A DNA stretch of 64,000 nucleotides from Stereocaulon alpinum (GCA_018257865.1 JAEUBA010000070.1:103719-167718); one strand, 5' to 3'. Counted from the stretch's first letter, positions 34,563-48,400 are shown. Program-made: numbers and translations. The notes: generated from the letters alone by a model not told the origin.

Positions 34563-35927
34563 CGTGTGGTGTCCTTTAGGGCACAGTGCACCCGCTGTCA
34601 GCGCAATATTGATAATAGAGGCTATATGTGGGTCAAGTTCGAGCACGAGGCTGGAATAGGGTACAGAGGGGTTTGAGAGAACTTCGTGTCAATCTCGTCT
34701 CAAAGCAATTTGTCTGTCCAAAACATCATTCGGCGAATTGGTTTTTCCGGGCGTGATGCCGGTGATAGATGACCGCCAAACTTTGCCTATTTGGGCCAGT
34801 CACCGATAAAAGTACATGTTAGGGCTCGGCGGTTAGGGGGCCGTGTGGGGGCGCATCTACATCGCAGAAGAAGTTCACATTTGTTTGGGTGGGAGTCTCC
34901 CCCTAGGGAGCCCGTATAGCGTTATTGGTTCCTAATCAAGTGGTTTCCAGGGTGGCGCCGGAATCCTCGTTCCGGGACCCTTCCGGGGTTGCATGAACCT
35001 TTTCAGGTATTGACAATGGGGGCAGCTCAGCGCATGCGCTGACAAAGGGTCGCCCGAGGAATACTCGAGGCCAGAGATCTTTGGTTAGGGGTCGCTTCGG
35101 GCGGGTTTCAGGAGTGTGACATAAGCTAGAAGGGTTCACCCAACAGCACCCCACTCTAGCCAAACCCTCTAACTCTCTATGCAGAAGGTTTGATATATCA
35201 CTTTCGCGTACAGAATTGTAACGCTTGTAAGATTCAACAACTTAGATACCAGAATCTTAGCTACTACATCTCTCCTTCGCGGATAATAGTTGTCGCTGAT
35301 ATGGTATCTAAGTGAGCCAGGGGTGAGACCCCAGGGTTATGAAATGGAGATCCTCTAGGGAGTTTTACCGCCCGAAACTGGCCAGTTAGGGGGTGAACCC
35401 TTCTAGCCTAAAATGCGACGTCGTCGTAGTCATCATCATTGGGACCCCTCTATAGCGGATGCACCTTGTCGTCTAGAATACACTATCACTATCTAAGCCT
35501 CAAAATCTTTTCCTTTAGCTGACGATGGTAGCCGAAACTGATATCATCGATAGCCCGAATGAAGCTGGTACTGTATGGGTAGAGAGACGGATAGAGGGAT
35601 ATCGAGATTTAGGTGGTCTCAGGTTAAATGATTTCATCATGTCACACTGGCAATGAGCACGATTCTTGATGCGGAACATTGTCCCAAGCCCAAGCCTATG
35701 TACACTGTGCCTGCATGCAGCAAGGACTCTCGCATCATGGTAAAGAAAAAATCAAGAAAAAATCCTTTCCATGCTCGTCTAAACCCTCGAAAGCACAAAC
35801 CCCATCTTTAGTCACTTGAACTGTCTCTTCCAATCGTAAGCATATTTTGGTCTTATGTGCCTACGCACAGGCTTATGCATATGCTTGTATGACTTTTGAA
35901 TCTAAAGTTAGTTGTAGGTTGCGCTCT
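34563..35927. other. Intergenic region containing a 17-bp inverted repeat
   Basis: About 1.36 kb holding the promoter of the RNA-binding protein gene and the EF2 3' flank. No coding sequence is convincing. Between about 34,830 and 35,410 the sequence has repeated TTAGGGG-type motifs and the inverted repeat described separately, suggesting an old non-autonomous transposon or a structured element. Confidence 0.5.
35125..35407. repeat. Inverted repeat pair, possible MITE-like remnant
   Basis: GCTAGAAGGGTTCACCC at 35125-35141 is exactly reverse-complemented at 35391-35407, enclosing 249 bp with no reading frame. A small palindrome ACTGGCCAGT sits just inside the right arm. No clear target-site duplication flanks the arms, so the mobile-element reading is only a possibility. 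Confidence 0.5.
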
Positions 35928-38861
35928 CTATAGCTTGTCGTAGTACTGCAGATTCATGTCAGCCAGTCACCTACTTGATCAAAGTCTGACAGGTAGCTTA
36001 CATTCTCAACACCAGGCACAACCTCCTTGACACCCTTCCTCTTCCGCATAGCCTGCACGATTTTTCCAGGCTGCGTCAATGGGTCAAGTGGCGAGCCACC
36101 GGGCAAGATTGCCCAATGGTCAAACACTAGTTGAGGGAAAGCCTGTCCACCTGTATTCGAACGGAGATCTGCGGTGAAGCCAAAGGATTCATTAACGGGT
36201 AGATAAGCCTTGACATTGAACAAAGGCGTTCCGGGTCGCTGCTCCTCACTGAAGACGTGACCTCTCCTTCGGGTCAGGACACCGTAAATACCACCCATAG
36301 CTTGTTCTGGCACTTGAATTTCGACTAAGTAGATAGGCTCAAGGATAGCAGGCTGTGCAAGAAGAGCTGCAGCATACAGCACACGTCGAGTCGTTGGGAT
36401 GAGTTGTCCACCGCCACGATGAATCGCGTCAGCGTGGAGCGTGACATCCATTATGTTGAAGCGGACCGAGCGCATAGGTTCTTCAGCGACAGGACCTTCC
36501 TTGGTAGCCCATTGGAAACCAGACACAACAGAGTCCTTGATTTCATTGAGGTATTGGACAGCCTTCGTCTGATCAACAAGCAAGTTAGCACCAGTGGTCT
36601 CGGGACCGAAACACCAGATCTTTCTTGCATCCGTAACATCCCAGTCATGCTCATCAGCCAAGACACGAGCACGAGCCTTGAAATCGTCCCGGGGGCTGAT
36701 CTTGCCAGATTCAATGTCCTTCGAGACTTCCTCGTCCAAAGGCTGCGCGATGACGTACAGACGATTATGCTTGTTCGGCGATTTCGACAGAGCAGTCATA
36801 CTTGATACTGCGCCAACAGATTCGCGGTATGACACAACAGGGTCAGAGACACGGAGAGGAACGCCAGCATGATCCTCCTCAAGATCTTTGAGGCAAATCT
36901 CCAGGTGCAGCTCCCCAGCACCAGCAACGATATGCTCGCCAGCCTCGTTGATGTATGCAAGCACACAAGGGTCCGACTTCGACAAACGCTTCAAACCTTC
37001 GACTAGCTTGGGCAGGTCGTTGGCGTTCTTGACTTCCACGGATCGTTGCACGACCGGAGACACGGAGAACTTCATTACCTTAAGATTGTGTGCGGTCTCC
37101 GATGTGGTAAGTGTGCCAGACTTGAGCAAGAATTGGTCAACGCCGACCAAGCCGAGAATGTTGCCAGCTGGGACATCCTCAATTGGCTCTATATTACGAC
37201 CCATCATAAGAATGGTTCGCTGGATAGCCTTGATGAACAAGTCCTCTTTCTTACCAGGGGTGTAGTTAGGACCCTGGATTCGGACTTTTAAGCCGGACCT
37301 AACAGTACCAGAGAAGACCCGACCAAAAGCGTAGAAACGACCCTTGTCGGATGTGGGTACCATCTTCGAAACGTACAACATGAGAGGAGCCTTAGGATCG
37401 CAGTCACGAATACCGATACAGGACTCATCATCAGGCGGACCTTCATAGAGCGTCTCCGCACGGTACTTTTGGGCGGTTACAGGAGATGGCAAATGGATGA
37501 CCATCATTTCCAGGAGTGCGTCCGCAGCGGGTAAGAACTTGCGCATAACAATTTTGAGGAGCTGCTTGCCTTCTAAGTCCTTCTCCTCGCTAGAGAGCTT
37601 GATCTCAAGCTTCGTAAGCAGGGTTGAGATCTCGTCTTTCTTGAAATTCATGATCGCGCCGAAGATCTTGAAGATTGGGTCGAGGATGAATTGGTTGAAG
37701 GCTCGCTCTAGTTGCTGACCTTCGTGATCGCCATTCTTGGTCCACTTCTTTGTCTTGGGGTTGAAATAGTTGTCGCCCTGTGGAGAAGACGTTAGTTCTG
37801 CCTTCTATCTGCCTGTAGAGTCGGACCATACCCATAGACGCTCCATCATTTTGGCCTTGTCAACGCCAAATTTTTTGGCGTATTTGACGGCGAATTGGCG
37901 GACAGTGAAGCCCCAACCGTGGAGACCAGACCCGAAGGCCACTGTACCCTGGTATGGCTGCACCTGGACATCTCCCAGTGCCTTGTCGTAATAGGTGGAG
38001 ATGACGACATTGACAGACTCGATAGTTCTCGAGAATGACTGGTACAAGTCCTCCTTTGAGACCTGGAGCTCAAGAAGAGCCCGGTCCACCTTGTTAATGA
38101 TGCAAACGGGCTTGATACGCTCACCCAGAGCTTGTCGTAGCACAGTCTCGGTCTGCACGCACACACCCTCAACACAGTCAACGACGACGAGAGCGCCATC
38201 AGTAACGCGAAGAGCAGCCGTGACTTCGGATGAGAAATCAACGTGACCTGGAGAGTCGATCAAGTTGATCAAGAAGTCGTTTCCTTCAACTTTTTGGGGT
38301 ATGTCCTTGAGATCCTCCTCATCCGCCATGTGAGAGTACAGGGAGATGGCAGTCGACTTGATGGTGATGCAACGGTCCTGTTCATCCTTGCGGGTGTCCG
38401 TAAACCGTTGTTCTCCAGCTTTTGCGGCCGAAATGATACCGGCCCTCTGAACGAGGGAGTCGGTGAGGGTGGACTTCCCATGGTCGACTACAAAGACGTT
38501 TGATCAGAACAAGCCTGATAAGAAAAGTAGAGGATTGTAGCTTACCATGGGCAATGACCGACATATTTCGAATATTTGCCGGTTTGTCCATGAGCGCACG
38601 GATCTCTCATCTTGTCAGCCATCTCTCTGTATCGGAGCGAGTATTAGGGTCGTTTAGATTATACCTCTTCCACGGTGAAGCTGTCAGAGACCCATGTGTT
38701 AGCGTACGTCCTGGCCAATGCCAAATGTATAGCTCTCTGGGGAACATGATTTTGATCCTGCGGCTCAAGGACTCCGAGACCAATGCAACGTCTCGAACCT
38801 CTGAGCTAAACGCCCCGACCTTAACAGTTGGCCCTGATTCTGGAGGGACTTACTTGACCAT
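35928..38861 (-). CDS. EF2: Translation elongation factor 2 (eEF2)
   Basis: GTPase that translocates the ribosome. Six exons: 38854-38861 (8 nt), 38665-38680 (16 nt), 38546-38603, 37832-38487, 36002-37777 and 35928-35945 (18 nt), with introns of 173, 61, 58, 54 and 56 bp; 843 aa, the normal length. The two micro-exons are required to rebuild the invariant N-terminus MVNFTVEEIRALMDKP; the junction at the third intron restores the P-loop AHVDHGKST. Further marks are switch II DSPGHVDF, the guanine-specificity motif NKVD, and the domain IV loop LHADAIHRGGGQ near residue 700, whose final His is the diphthamide site targeted by diphtheria toxin. The last exon adds only YYDKL and the stop. Short 5' introns suit the pattern of highly expressed fungal genes. 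Confidence 0.98.
38681..38853 (-). ncRNA. EF2 intron 1, unusually long and able to fold; possible structured RNA
   Basis: This 173-nt intron is about three times longer than the others in the gene. On the transcribed strand it contains a stem-loop at 38763-38816: outer pairs GCTCA with TGAGC, then AGG with CCT after one bulged base, a small internal loop, and CGAGAC with GTCTCG closing a 9-nt loop. GGGG and CCCC at 38823-38826 and 38739-38742 could pair around it. An AAATCA (H-box-like) and ACA trinucleotides occur downstream, but no C/D boxes. It may be an intron-hosted small RNA or simply a folding intron; I cannot decide. Confidence 0.3.
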
Positions 38862-39436
38862 CTCGGCGGTGTTCTATCTGAACAAATATTGAAATTCTTT
38901 GATTGTGGGAATACCCCGCTTCGCAGGACCGAGGGCTCGCTCGACCTGTTATGTGGAATGCCTCGAGCGAACTCGAGAGCTTTGGCAGACGAGGTAGGAG
39001 GTTCGAAGAATATGAGATGTCTTTCGATGTAGTGGTGGAAGGTGGACAGGTTCTTTCGTGGGAATTATTATTGATTTGCAAGCTTGCACTAATTGATGTT
39101 GCCCCTCCCTCGCTTAATCTTACGCTAATGAACGAGAGTCATTCTTCGCACGCACTACTGGTGGGTAACGGAAAACACTGCTTACCAGTGCCTCAACTTT
39201 GCCTTTCTCGCAATCGCCATCGCCATCGCAATCTTAATGACTTACCAAGCATAACAACATGGAACGTTCTGAAAATCAAGACCGCAATGAGTCATGCGAA
39301 GCTTTCTAGTGTTTCTACAAGTCGTTATGCAAGGGTATCTACCGTTCCAGCGAGGCCCAATGACTCCTTTCCGCTTACGATGCTTACTTTGACTCCAAAA
39401 AACCTTGTAAGATATCAACACTGCCACACACTAAGG
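38862..39436. promoter_or_regulatory. EF2 upstream region and CSF1 3' flank
   Basis: About 575 bp between the CSF1 stop and the EF2 start, both minus strand. It must carry the EF2 promoter and CSF1 terminator. On the EF2 sense strand it is purine- and pyrimidine-biased in patches; no single element can be named. A 179-codon plus-strand frame here has no motif and is not called. Confidence 0.5.
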
Positions 39437-42400
39437 CTATGAGGAGCCCAAGATCCTCGAGTAAGCATCGTCTACCTCCTTTGCCACCTCCAAAAGCGTG
39501 ACAATGACTATCTGATGAGTCAAATTCGGCAGCCTGTCTCTGTGCAATCCGATCCACTCCAGTGGCGGAGTCGCTTCGCCCATATCCCGCAATTGCGGTG
39601 TCTCAATGATTGGTGGCTGTAAAGCTGTATAGTGGTACTTCGACTGAGGGACGTTGACAACTGCCGTTATCTTCTCGCTATTGCCCTCTTGACTTGTTTG
39701 ATTATCATCTTCTCCTTCCACCTGCGGTCGCGGCCCCCCCGTGATTTGGACAGCGGAAGGCGGTAACGGCTTGCCCAAGCGCTGTGCCAGTGCCCTAGCA
39801 TGACTTGTCCACATGCCTCGGATGTAACTGATCCTTGAGTAATTCCAGCCCACGTCAACCTTGCCTTGGAAAGAGCTCTTGAAAACGTAGTCTATGTGTG
39901 CTGACTCTGGGCTTTGCCACGTCTCCATAGTTGCTACCAATTTTGGCACTTTCAATATTGTCCCTCCCCGGGATCCAGTTGCGGATGCCATAACGTCAGC
40001 CACAGAGATTTCGCCGAATGTCTTTGGCACGCTGCTCCGAGTTATCCCAGCCAGTGCGATGCGGAGCTGACCCAAAGTCATACCGAGGTTACTATGGATT
40101 TTGTCGTCATTCAAAACCACTGCGAAGCGGGCCGAAGCATCGAGCGCTTCCAGCTTAAATATTTGATTATCAAAGAATGTACTGGGAAAGGCTCCCAGGT
40201 TGACAGTTCCTAGAGTGACAACCACATCGGTCTGGAGTCTTAAAGGAGATCTGGTAGTCCCACCACCAGCCTCCTCTTGTCTCTTTGTAATTGCATGGAT
40301 AGCCATAGGGTTGATGGAAGATTTACGGCGTAGGAACTTTTCGATATCACGGAGCGACGACTCATATGCCGCTAGCTTCTCTTGATATAGTCGCTGGAAA
40401 GCTTGATATAGTGCAAGGGCTTGCGACGCGCTGGTGGTGGTGCAAAATACTTGTACTTTGTCACCATCAAGAACGCCGACAAGTCTATCCCGGCTGACAT
40501 TAAGAGGGTCCCTGACATTGTACATCAAGAATTCAAAAGTCGTAACGTCTGCAACGAGGAATGCCTGGTAGTCGAATGCAGCTTTGATGCGCAAATGATC
40601 AAAGGCCACGGAAGCTTGGACTAGGGGAGTTTGGCTGTGCGCATTCTCTACGATAGGCCATCGTATCGATGTACGCACGTTCAAGTCTTGAACTTCGATG
40701 AAGCCACTCATTCTGCCTGTGCTATTGACTGCCATCTTGTTGAAGCCAAGACACAGATTTTGTTCCCAATCGGAATCCTTCTTTGACGAGATCCAAAAGT
40801 GGGAAACGATAAAGGCGGACTTCCCTAGCGACTGACCTAGGTCCAGCTGAACGTCAAGCTCAGCAATAGATATGGTCGCATTCCAGGGAAAAGCGCCTGC
40901 TGCAGCGATTTGCTGGTAGCGTTGCACGATGAAAGCCTGAGATTCTAATGCCGGCACTTGCACACGAGCCGAGGAAGACTGTCGGATCTCCGGAGGCATC
41001 CATATCTCTCGAAATAGCAGGAAGTCCTGCGCTTGTTTCCCGTTGATTTGAGCTTTCATTGGGCTGACTTTGAGGATTGCAAAAATGCCATTATCAGAGC
41101 TGACATGCTTGCTATTCATAAGGGACACAACGATCGAATCGACATCGAAACTTCCAGTCGACTCCCGCGAATAGACGTGTTGCACAGATACCTGGAGGCC
41201 AGTGAAAGCTGCAGAGATTGTAAAGAATCTGCCATGCTCTTGCGATTGGACCGTGTTGACGGTAAGGTAGATATCTTCGAAGCGTGCAGTGGCCGCAACC
41301 CGTGCAATAGGTTGACAGCTTAGACTGAACTCCTGCCTACAGATACGAAGGCCAAGGTTAAGTCTGCAATTGCCGAAGATGGCGCTGGGATCAGCACCAC
41401 GAAGTCTTTCGTCTCCTAGGAATTTCGATTGTGGTATGTTAGGTATGACGGCTCGTTCTTGGTCTTCTGGTTCGCCAACTATATCTTTGACGCTCGATGA
41501 TATTTCTATGACTAGCGGTACCACCGTTGGGTCCAACGTGTTCGAAGACGCGTTCACCTTCATCTCAGCGTTCAAAGATTGCTCGTCCGCCGTTGCGTTC
41601 TTGTATTCGACTTTAAAGGCAATACCAGGAGCCCGGAGAGTCGTGCTGCTGCTACTTGCATTGTTGGGGGTAAATTGGTTGTAACGCCCATGCTGGGGCA
41701 GACGACCGCCTCGTAGGACGTTTAGCGCTAAGGATTGAGGATCTGCATGGCTGCGGCCCTGTATGTATACCATGGCACCAGCGAAATCGGCGTCTATGAG
41801 GAGAGACGCAAGCTTTTTATTGCCGAAGAGAGTTTTTGCCTGACCATCAGTCACAGTGGTCGAGGCGTTCCGATCTGAAGCCGCTGTCCGAACTCGTTGG
41901 ACCGAGAGCGCAATAGAGCGCCGGAGGTCGCTTGCAGGTAAAATAAATTGTGACGTGAGGCGAAGATCTAGAGACTTGCCCACAGCTTGGAAAGCTAGCC
42001 TACGATCTTGTGCCGTCGATACATAAGCGACATTGAAGACCACTTCTGGTAAGAGGGCTGAATTTAGAGATCGTTCAGTCGATACGTTGGATGAAGGCAT
42101 CATCTGAAGCTGGAAGTTTTGAATAAGAAGACGAGCTGCGTTGTGCTTCCGTGTGGCTAGGTCTATTCTAGTGAAAGACAGTACAAGATCTTCAGGCTTG
42201 CGGCCTGGCGATATTGGTATAGAGTCTGCGATTCTCCAGGTGACGCAGATGTTGGTCAGCTCCAAGGAGTACATTGCGTTGAACAAGTTAGCAATGCCAG
42301 CGTTGCTGTGGACTTGGTCGACTTTGACAGTCTCGACAACCGTAGCCCTGCTCGGCAGTTTTGGACGTCTAAGTTTCCGCAAATTCTGGACTTCATGTGA

Positions 42401-45400
42401 GAGATCAACAGTCTTGAGCGTGTCCTGCAGATGACCAAGGATGGCCACTACAACGGATGCTGTTTCAGTGTAGACATCGACCTTAAGGCCATCGCTTCGA
42501 ATTTGATAAGCGCGAACTGGTTCACCTTCATCATTCAGGTTTGAAGTGCTGTTCAAGATAGCGCCAACAGAGACTTCACCACAGCGATGTAGGTCAAGCT
42601 CGTCAGCTCGCAAGAGATTCAACTGTATACTGTCTAATCGAATTTCGAGCTCTGGAAACTTCATCGCGGCTTCGCTGTTAGGTTCTCTGTTCGTTGTCTT
42701 CAAGTTTATGCGACCCATCTTAAATTTCAGCTGAGCTCCTTGGGCGACAGTCATCGAATCTGAGGTATTTGCGTGTACTGCTAGTCCAGCTACCGTGATA
42801 AACCCATCATAGATGAGTTGCTCCGGTTCAACAAGCTCCTTGTTCGACTTCGGGGAACCAAATATCTGCTTATAACGTCCTTTGACTGAGCAGAACCCCT
42901 GTTCTATGCTTGAACCAAGGCTGATCATTTCTGGCCGGTTGACTGTTGAGAGTATGGCATGCACCGCCCATGCATCGAAAACGATGCTTTCGACCAGTGT
43001 GTTGAGGACTACCGACTTTTTGTCCGGGCTCAAATCAAGACCCAAGCGTCCGTTGATAGGAGGCATTTGAAAAGTTGACAGCTCAATAAAGGTGTCTGTT
43101 GTTTGAGTCTTAAAAATGTGCGCATGGTCCTTGAGATCGAAATCTACTTGAAGGTCATGATCGTGTCGCGAGCCTGATCGGATAGAGCAACGAGCTCCCG
43201 TGCCACGGATCTGGTAAGTCAAAGATGGCAAGACTGCTAGACTAATGAGGTGTGCATCAAGGAACAATGCTATATGGACTCGGAGAAGGCCGGCCCGCTC
43301 GTGACGGGAGGGCCGCGATCTGTTATGACTGATGATGGGCTGCAACGATCTCGCCCAATCATTGATGCGTGGGATTTCGTCTTCCAATAGGCTATCAGCA
43401 ACCTCGATGAGCTCGAGCGGGTTCATGAGGATCTGGAAAGACACGTCCCGACTAGAGCCAACCAGTTTCCACGCTTGTTCAAGAGCATTGTCAGAGTTGT
43501 TGAGCTTAGAGCCGAACACTTTAGGCAACCTTAGAGTATACAGGCTCAGTGGACTTGAATGGTGCTTAAGCTCGGTTTTTGCTGTCTCAGCGTTCGCAAG
43601 GATACTCATTGAGGACATTTCAGGGATTTGATCGTCCTCGGACGAGATGATGGAGCACTTGAGACCTTGACAGATTGAGTTGGCTTGTATGTTTTCAGCG
43701 TCGAGTGACAGGATGGCAATTTCGGCTGACATTGCAACATGAAAACGGCTGTTATTGACTAACCTCCGAGGAGCACGAATACTACTCTTCTTCGCCGGAC
43801 CTGGACTCCATTTACCTTGGAAAGTCTCTACAATGTTTTTGAGGAGATCCAGCAAAGCCAAGTGCAGGCGTAAAGCAATCATCTCACAGTGTGCCTGGAT
43901 CGTTGAAGTCATCATAGATGGTGCCTCGGCCGTAGAGGAGACAATCGCGAGCGTAGAGGCGCGCTGGTTCAGAGCAATACCAACAATCAACCTTTCAGTA
44001 GCAATCTCATTCTGATATGGTCCAGGCTCAACAAGGATCTGAATCTTCCCTGCGCTGAGATTTGCCTTGAGCGGCATTGATGTTTGTAAGTCTTGTGCGG
44101 GTGGGCCCAGCATTCGACCGTACACTTTTCGCATCAAGTCGCTTGATCTGACATGTTCAAGGTCCCATGTACGCCAGTGCTCGAAATTTGCGATCACCCG
44201 ACTGCTGGCATCTGGTGGACATGAAGCTAGCTTATTGTTAAATTGGGCATGTATCCTATTGCGGGAATGGGCTGGTAGACGTTGATGAATATATCGAAGA
44301 CAAGACATCATTTTCCACGAGTCGTTGGTTCTGAGGTGGCGGGAACCACTACGTAACACATATGAAGCTTTAGTTAAGAACGGTGGATCCGGAAGATCTT
44401 TCCCTTCAATGGTGAGCAACAATACCAATAACCGGAGCCGAGATTTCCGCTCCTTCACAACGTTCGAAAACCGCTGAACCAAATCTTCGGATAGAACCAT
44501 GGACTGGCGAATCAAGGCGGATATTTGGTCGACCTTTCTACTTGCGCTCGTTACCTGGAACATATCGAATTGCACATCTCCAGCTGAGGTCTTGCCATAC
44601 GACATCCAGAGCACTGGATTGGTGATTAACAGGCTTATAATTGCTTGGTCGTCTGCCGTTTCAGCCAAAGATTCGCTTGCCGAACATGCTAGTTGATTGA
44701 GGAGGACATGAAGCGACAATGGACTGCTCTCTGAATGCTGGTGACCCTTAGGATCCACGCTAGCTGACCTGATAGTAGCAGCAAGGTTTTCTGTATTGAT
44801 GTTGTAATGCTCTCGGCGGACAACCCTTCTCAGCTCGCTACTGCTAGCGCTTATGAACCTAACGCCTGCCCAAGGTACGAAGATCCTGACATCGGTAATT
44901 CGCGATTCGGTTTCAAGGGTGTTTCTCGTATTCAAAACGTCTGTCATAGTGTCCATCTGGAGATTGTCTAGAAGAGTCAGGGTGTCATTGGTTTCAAGTT
45001 GTGCCAGCAGCTGGGTGACAAGAACAAGTGCCTCGGGAGTACAGAAAGCCTGAAAACCCTTCGCAACATTGACCATGAAGCTGTAATGCTCTGCGTCTTG
45101 ATCTGATACTTGAGATTCAAAATACTTTAAAGCATTGGCTTCATTCACCACAAAATCTGACAGCAACATATCAGGTAAGTTCGGAACATTGCATGTGTCA
45201 GGTACAGTCGCGAGGAGGGGGAAGTAAGGCCTTTTGTATGGACTCGAAAACGCGAAGCCAGAACATGCAAAGCTAGATCGAGGAGCCACGTCTTCGCCAG
45301 GAGCATAGCCTACTCGGGCTTTGTGTGAAGACCGCAGAATACGTTCCTTGTCCGATACGTCGTTCGTGGTAGACTGATGCCAAGCGGTTCTGTGATCCCA

Positions 45401-48400
45401 GTTCAGGCGTTTTCCTAGAACCGGATGGCTCTGGTTAAGTTTACTACTACTGTCACGGTTTTTGAGCTTGCCTCGTCTAGAAAACGCGCTGTTTAAGAAC
45501 GAGCTCTTGCGGCCACTTGCCAATCTCGATGATAAGGAATTGGCCTTGCTGGATGTCACGGAAGTTTCGTCCAGAGCAGAACGATTCAATATTGACACGG
45601 GCTCAGGCATGTGAGGGAATTGCATTGCGGGTGGCCTAGACTTCATTGGGCGGATGGAAGCTCCTAATCCACTGATTTTATCCGGCTCGAAAATAAGCCA
45701 TGGAGTGCGATGAGACCTCGAATCTTGTATAGCAATGTGATCTTGCTGTAGCTGACGGTCACTTTTGATATTCAGCTTGCATTTGACTTTGTTCAACTCC
45801 ACAGCAGTTCTAACATAAGCATGGGTGCTGCTGACATGTTGCAGATTGCCTCGATCTGTTGAGGCTTCATGGGCGTCTGCTACAGCCACAATCAAGTCTG
45901 GAAGAAGTACACGTAGGCGATCAGAGAACAGTGCACCGGCCCAATCGTTGTAGTCAGCTTTGATGTCCTGTGTACTCAGGAGAAATACCGCTTTCTCGAC
46001 ACGTAGTCCTAGTAGGATTGGTTTTGTTCGGACGCGTAGAAAGGTGACATCATGTATCGAAGGTGGACTCAATGGAGGTAAGGCGTTCTCGGCATCCTCG
46101 AACGACAACGCAAAGCATCTGACCGACATCGCAAGGCAATGCAGGAATTCAATGGAAGATTCCCCAGTAATAGAGCCAATGTCAAAGTCCCAGTTACAAA
46201 CATAAGTTGGCTCTGTAGGAGGTAAACCAAACAATCGATGGCCCATAAGTTCAAGACCGTCAATGAAGACTTGAGTGTTCGAATAAGTTTCGGGATCGTT
46301 TGTGTGAATCTCAGAACGAGTCGTGTGGGACATTGCGATTGGGCTGGAAGACACCGCGAGATCCATGTAATAATTGGTGATCCGAAGATCGCCAACAAGG
46401 GAAGGAATTTCCAGTCTTACATTCTCCTTAGATGAGTAGAGATGAGCCGGGAGCATGGCACGACACTTCTCCGCAGTGACACCGAGAATGACATCCAGGT
46501 CGTTGCTTAAGCGGCTGTGTTGCCCAGAATTTGCATCGTCAGAGCTGCGTTCTCCGACTTTCTTGACTTGATCCAAATATTCCTCCCAGGTACGGAAATG
46601 TATGTCGTCTCCGAAATAATTGTCTTTGACCTTCATTAGATATCGGATAAGGAAGCCGTGCAGATTTATGACGGGTGCTACGCCGTGCACGTTCAGTAGC
46701 AATATATCAGTCAAGGTAGATGATGTGGTAGTGAAATAGTTATAAGACCCGGTTATTGCCAGATCCTTGAGGGCAGCAACATCGAAATCGTCCAAAAACG
46801 TATGCTGCGTATTTCGCGGCGATGTCAGAAGTTCAAAGCCGCCATCCTGGGCCTTGATGTCAAACGTCACTTTATTGCGTGCTGGACGAAAGGTTCTTGC
46901 AGGGATGACAAGGTCGGCCCTGAGATACTGGCCCCAGATCACAATGAAAGTGTTGTCATTGGGATCCGACGGGTTGTTGATCAAATTCGAGTCGTTGGCG
47001 TTGACATATAGCTTGAAGTCCGTAAAGCGTAGGGCAATCGAGTAGTCGAAGGGAACGAAAGTATGAAAGTCTCCGGGGGGCCCAGAAGTCCAGTCGTTCA
47101 TCAAATCTGTCAACAAGAACATGTGATCACGAAGTATGAAGAGCTCTAGACCTTTGTCTTGTATGTCAATATGCCATTGACGCGGGGAATTCCATCCTAA
47201 AGGGTTCGAAAGGTCACAAGAGATGACTTGCGATTGGGACCGCCAAAGCAAGCCGTGGTTGACGCTGGAGGATATCTCGATTCCCTTGAGGTCTAGATTG
47301 ACATGATTCTTGTATCCACTAGTCCTAGCAAGCAAGTCCATAGAAAAACTCACTGTTGAGTCGGGCATGACTTTGATGTCTAGCCAGCCAAACGGGCGTT
47401 CCCTGAGGAAAGTGTTGGCGTTCTTCGATTGGGCACCCTTGGGGTGGGCCTTCGATGGTTTTGTTTTCGCACTTTCCCCAGCTGGATGATCTGTGCGTCC
47501 TTTCCATCGCCAGTCCTTAGAATTCTCCCTAGTTGGTACTCGGAGTATCGTCTGCTCCTCTATCTCTACTACCACTTTCAATATAGTACTGACTCGAAGC
47601 TGTCCAGGTAACAGCCTTGCGGCAGGAACGGCATCCTTGTAGAGAGTAGGGAAAAACACTGCCTGCATATCCGCACGCTGTCTGTCAGCCCAAGGGCCAT
47701 AATTGATGGTCCCTCCGCGAACCTTGAGGTCGATACCCCAGTCTGGTGGAGCGTCCCCGTTGATGTCCGCTTCGTAGCCATGTGGAGAGTTGCGAATACC
47801 GTTGTTGGCGTCAGGGACGAGCCCAGGAACATCCCAATAGAAGCTCATAAAAATGGCTGGTGAATCAACGATGGTAGGAAATTCACCGTATTCGATTGCT
47901 TTCCACCGTTCTTGTTCAAAGAAGTCATCATCCTCGTCCAGGTATCGCGTCAGGCCCAACCACCTGTTGTGCCCGTAAACACTAGGGTTCTCGTCGACTG
48001 TGTTGTTACCAGCAGCTGACCTTAGGTGAGGGTGGGTGAAAGACTCTACGGACGCTCTGTGGTAAGGGAGAAAGTCTCGGATCGAGGTCCAAGCACTGTT
48101 CAATTGCTTCTGGTATTTGAACTTTCCGGACCATGCAGTCTTCTCTTTAATTACTTCGGCGCTTCGAGAAGAAACCCTAGCTCCTTCATGCATCTGTGAC
48201 TCTGCAAAATCTCTATTGTGCTTGAACTCGATGACAGGATGGACGAAGTCAAAATCGAGCGACTGTTTGTACTGGTCAACAACGCGAGATCGCCGTGCAT
48301 CGATTTGGCCATGAGCACCATCAAATTTTGCAGTGAAGATTGAGCGCGTATTGCGATTCCCCATTACGATGGCGCCTTTAGCACACTCGATCCTAACTGG

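Noticed and set aside
38739..38830. tRNA-like sequence on the minus strand (TTAGCTCAGAGGTTCGAG, a paired anticodon-like arm, and GGATCAAAATC)
   Set aside because: D-arm and T-arm look-alikes are present, but the acceptor and T stems cannot both form, the anticodon loop would have nine bases, and the sequence lies inside the EF2 intron. Treated as a folded intron instead.
38903..39442. 179-codon plus-strand frame between CSF1 and EF2
   Set aside because: No domain, overlaps the CSF1 3' end, and occupies the likely EF2 promoter.
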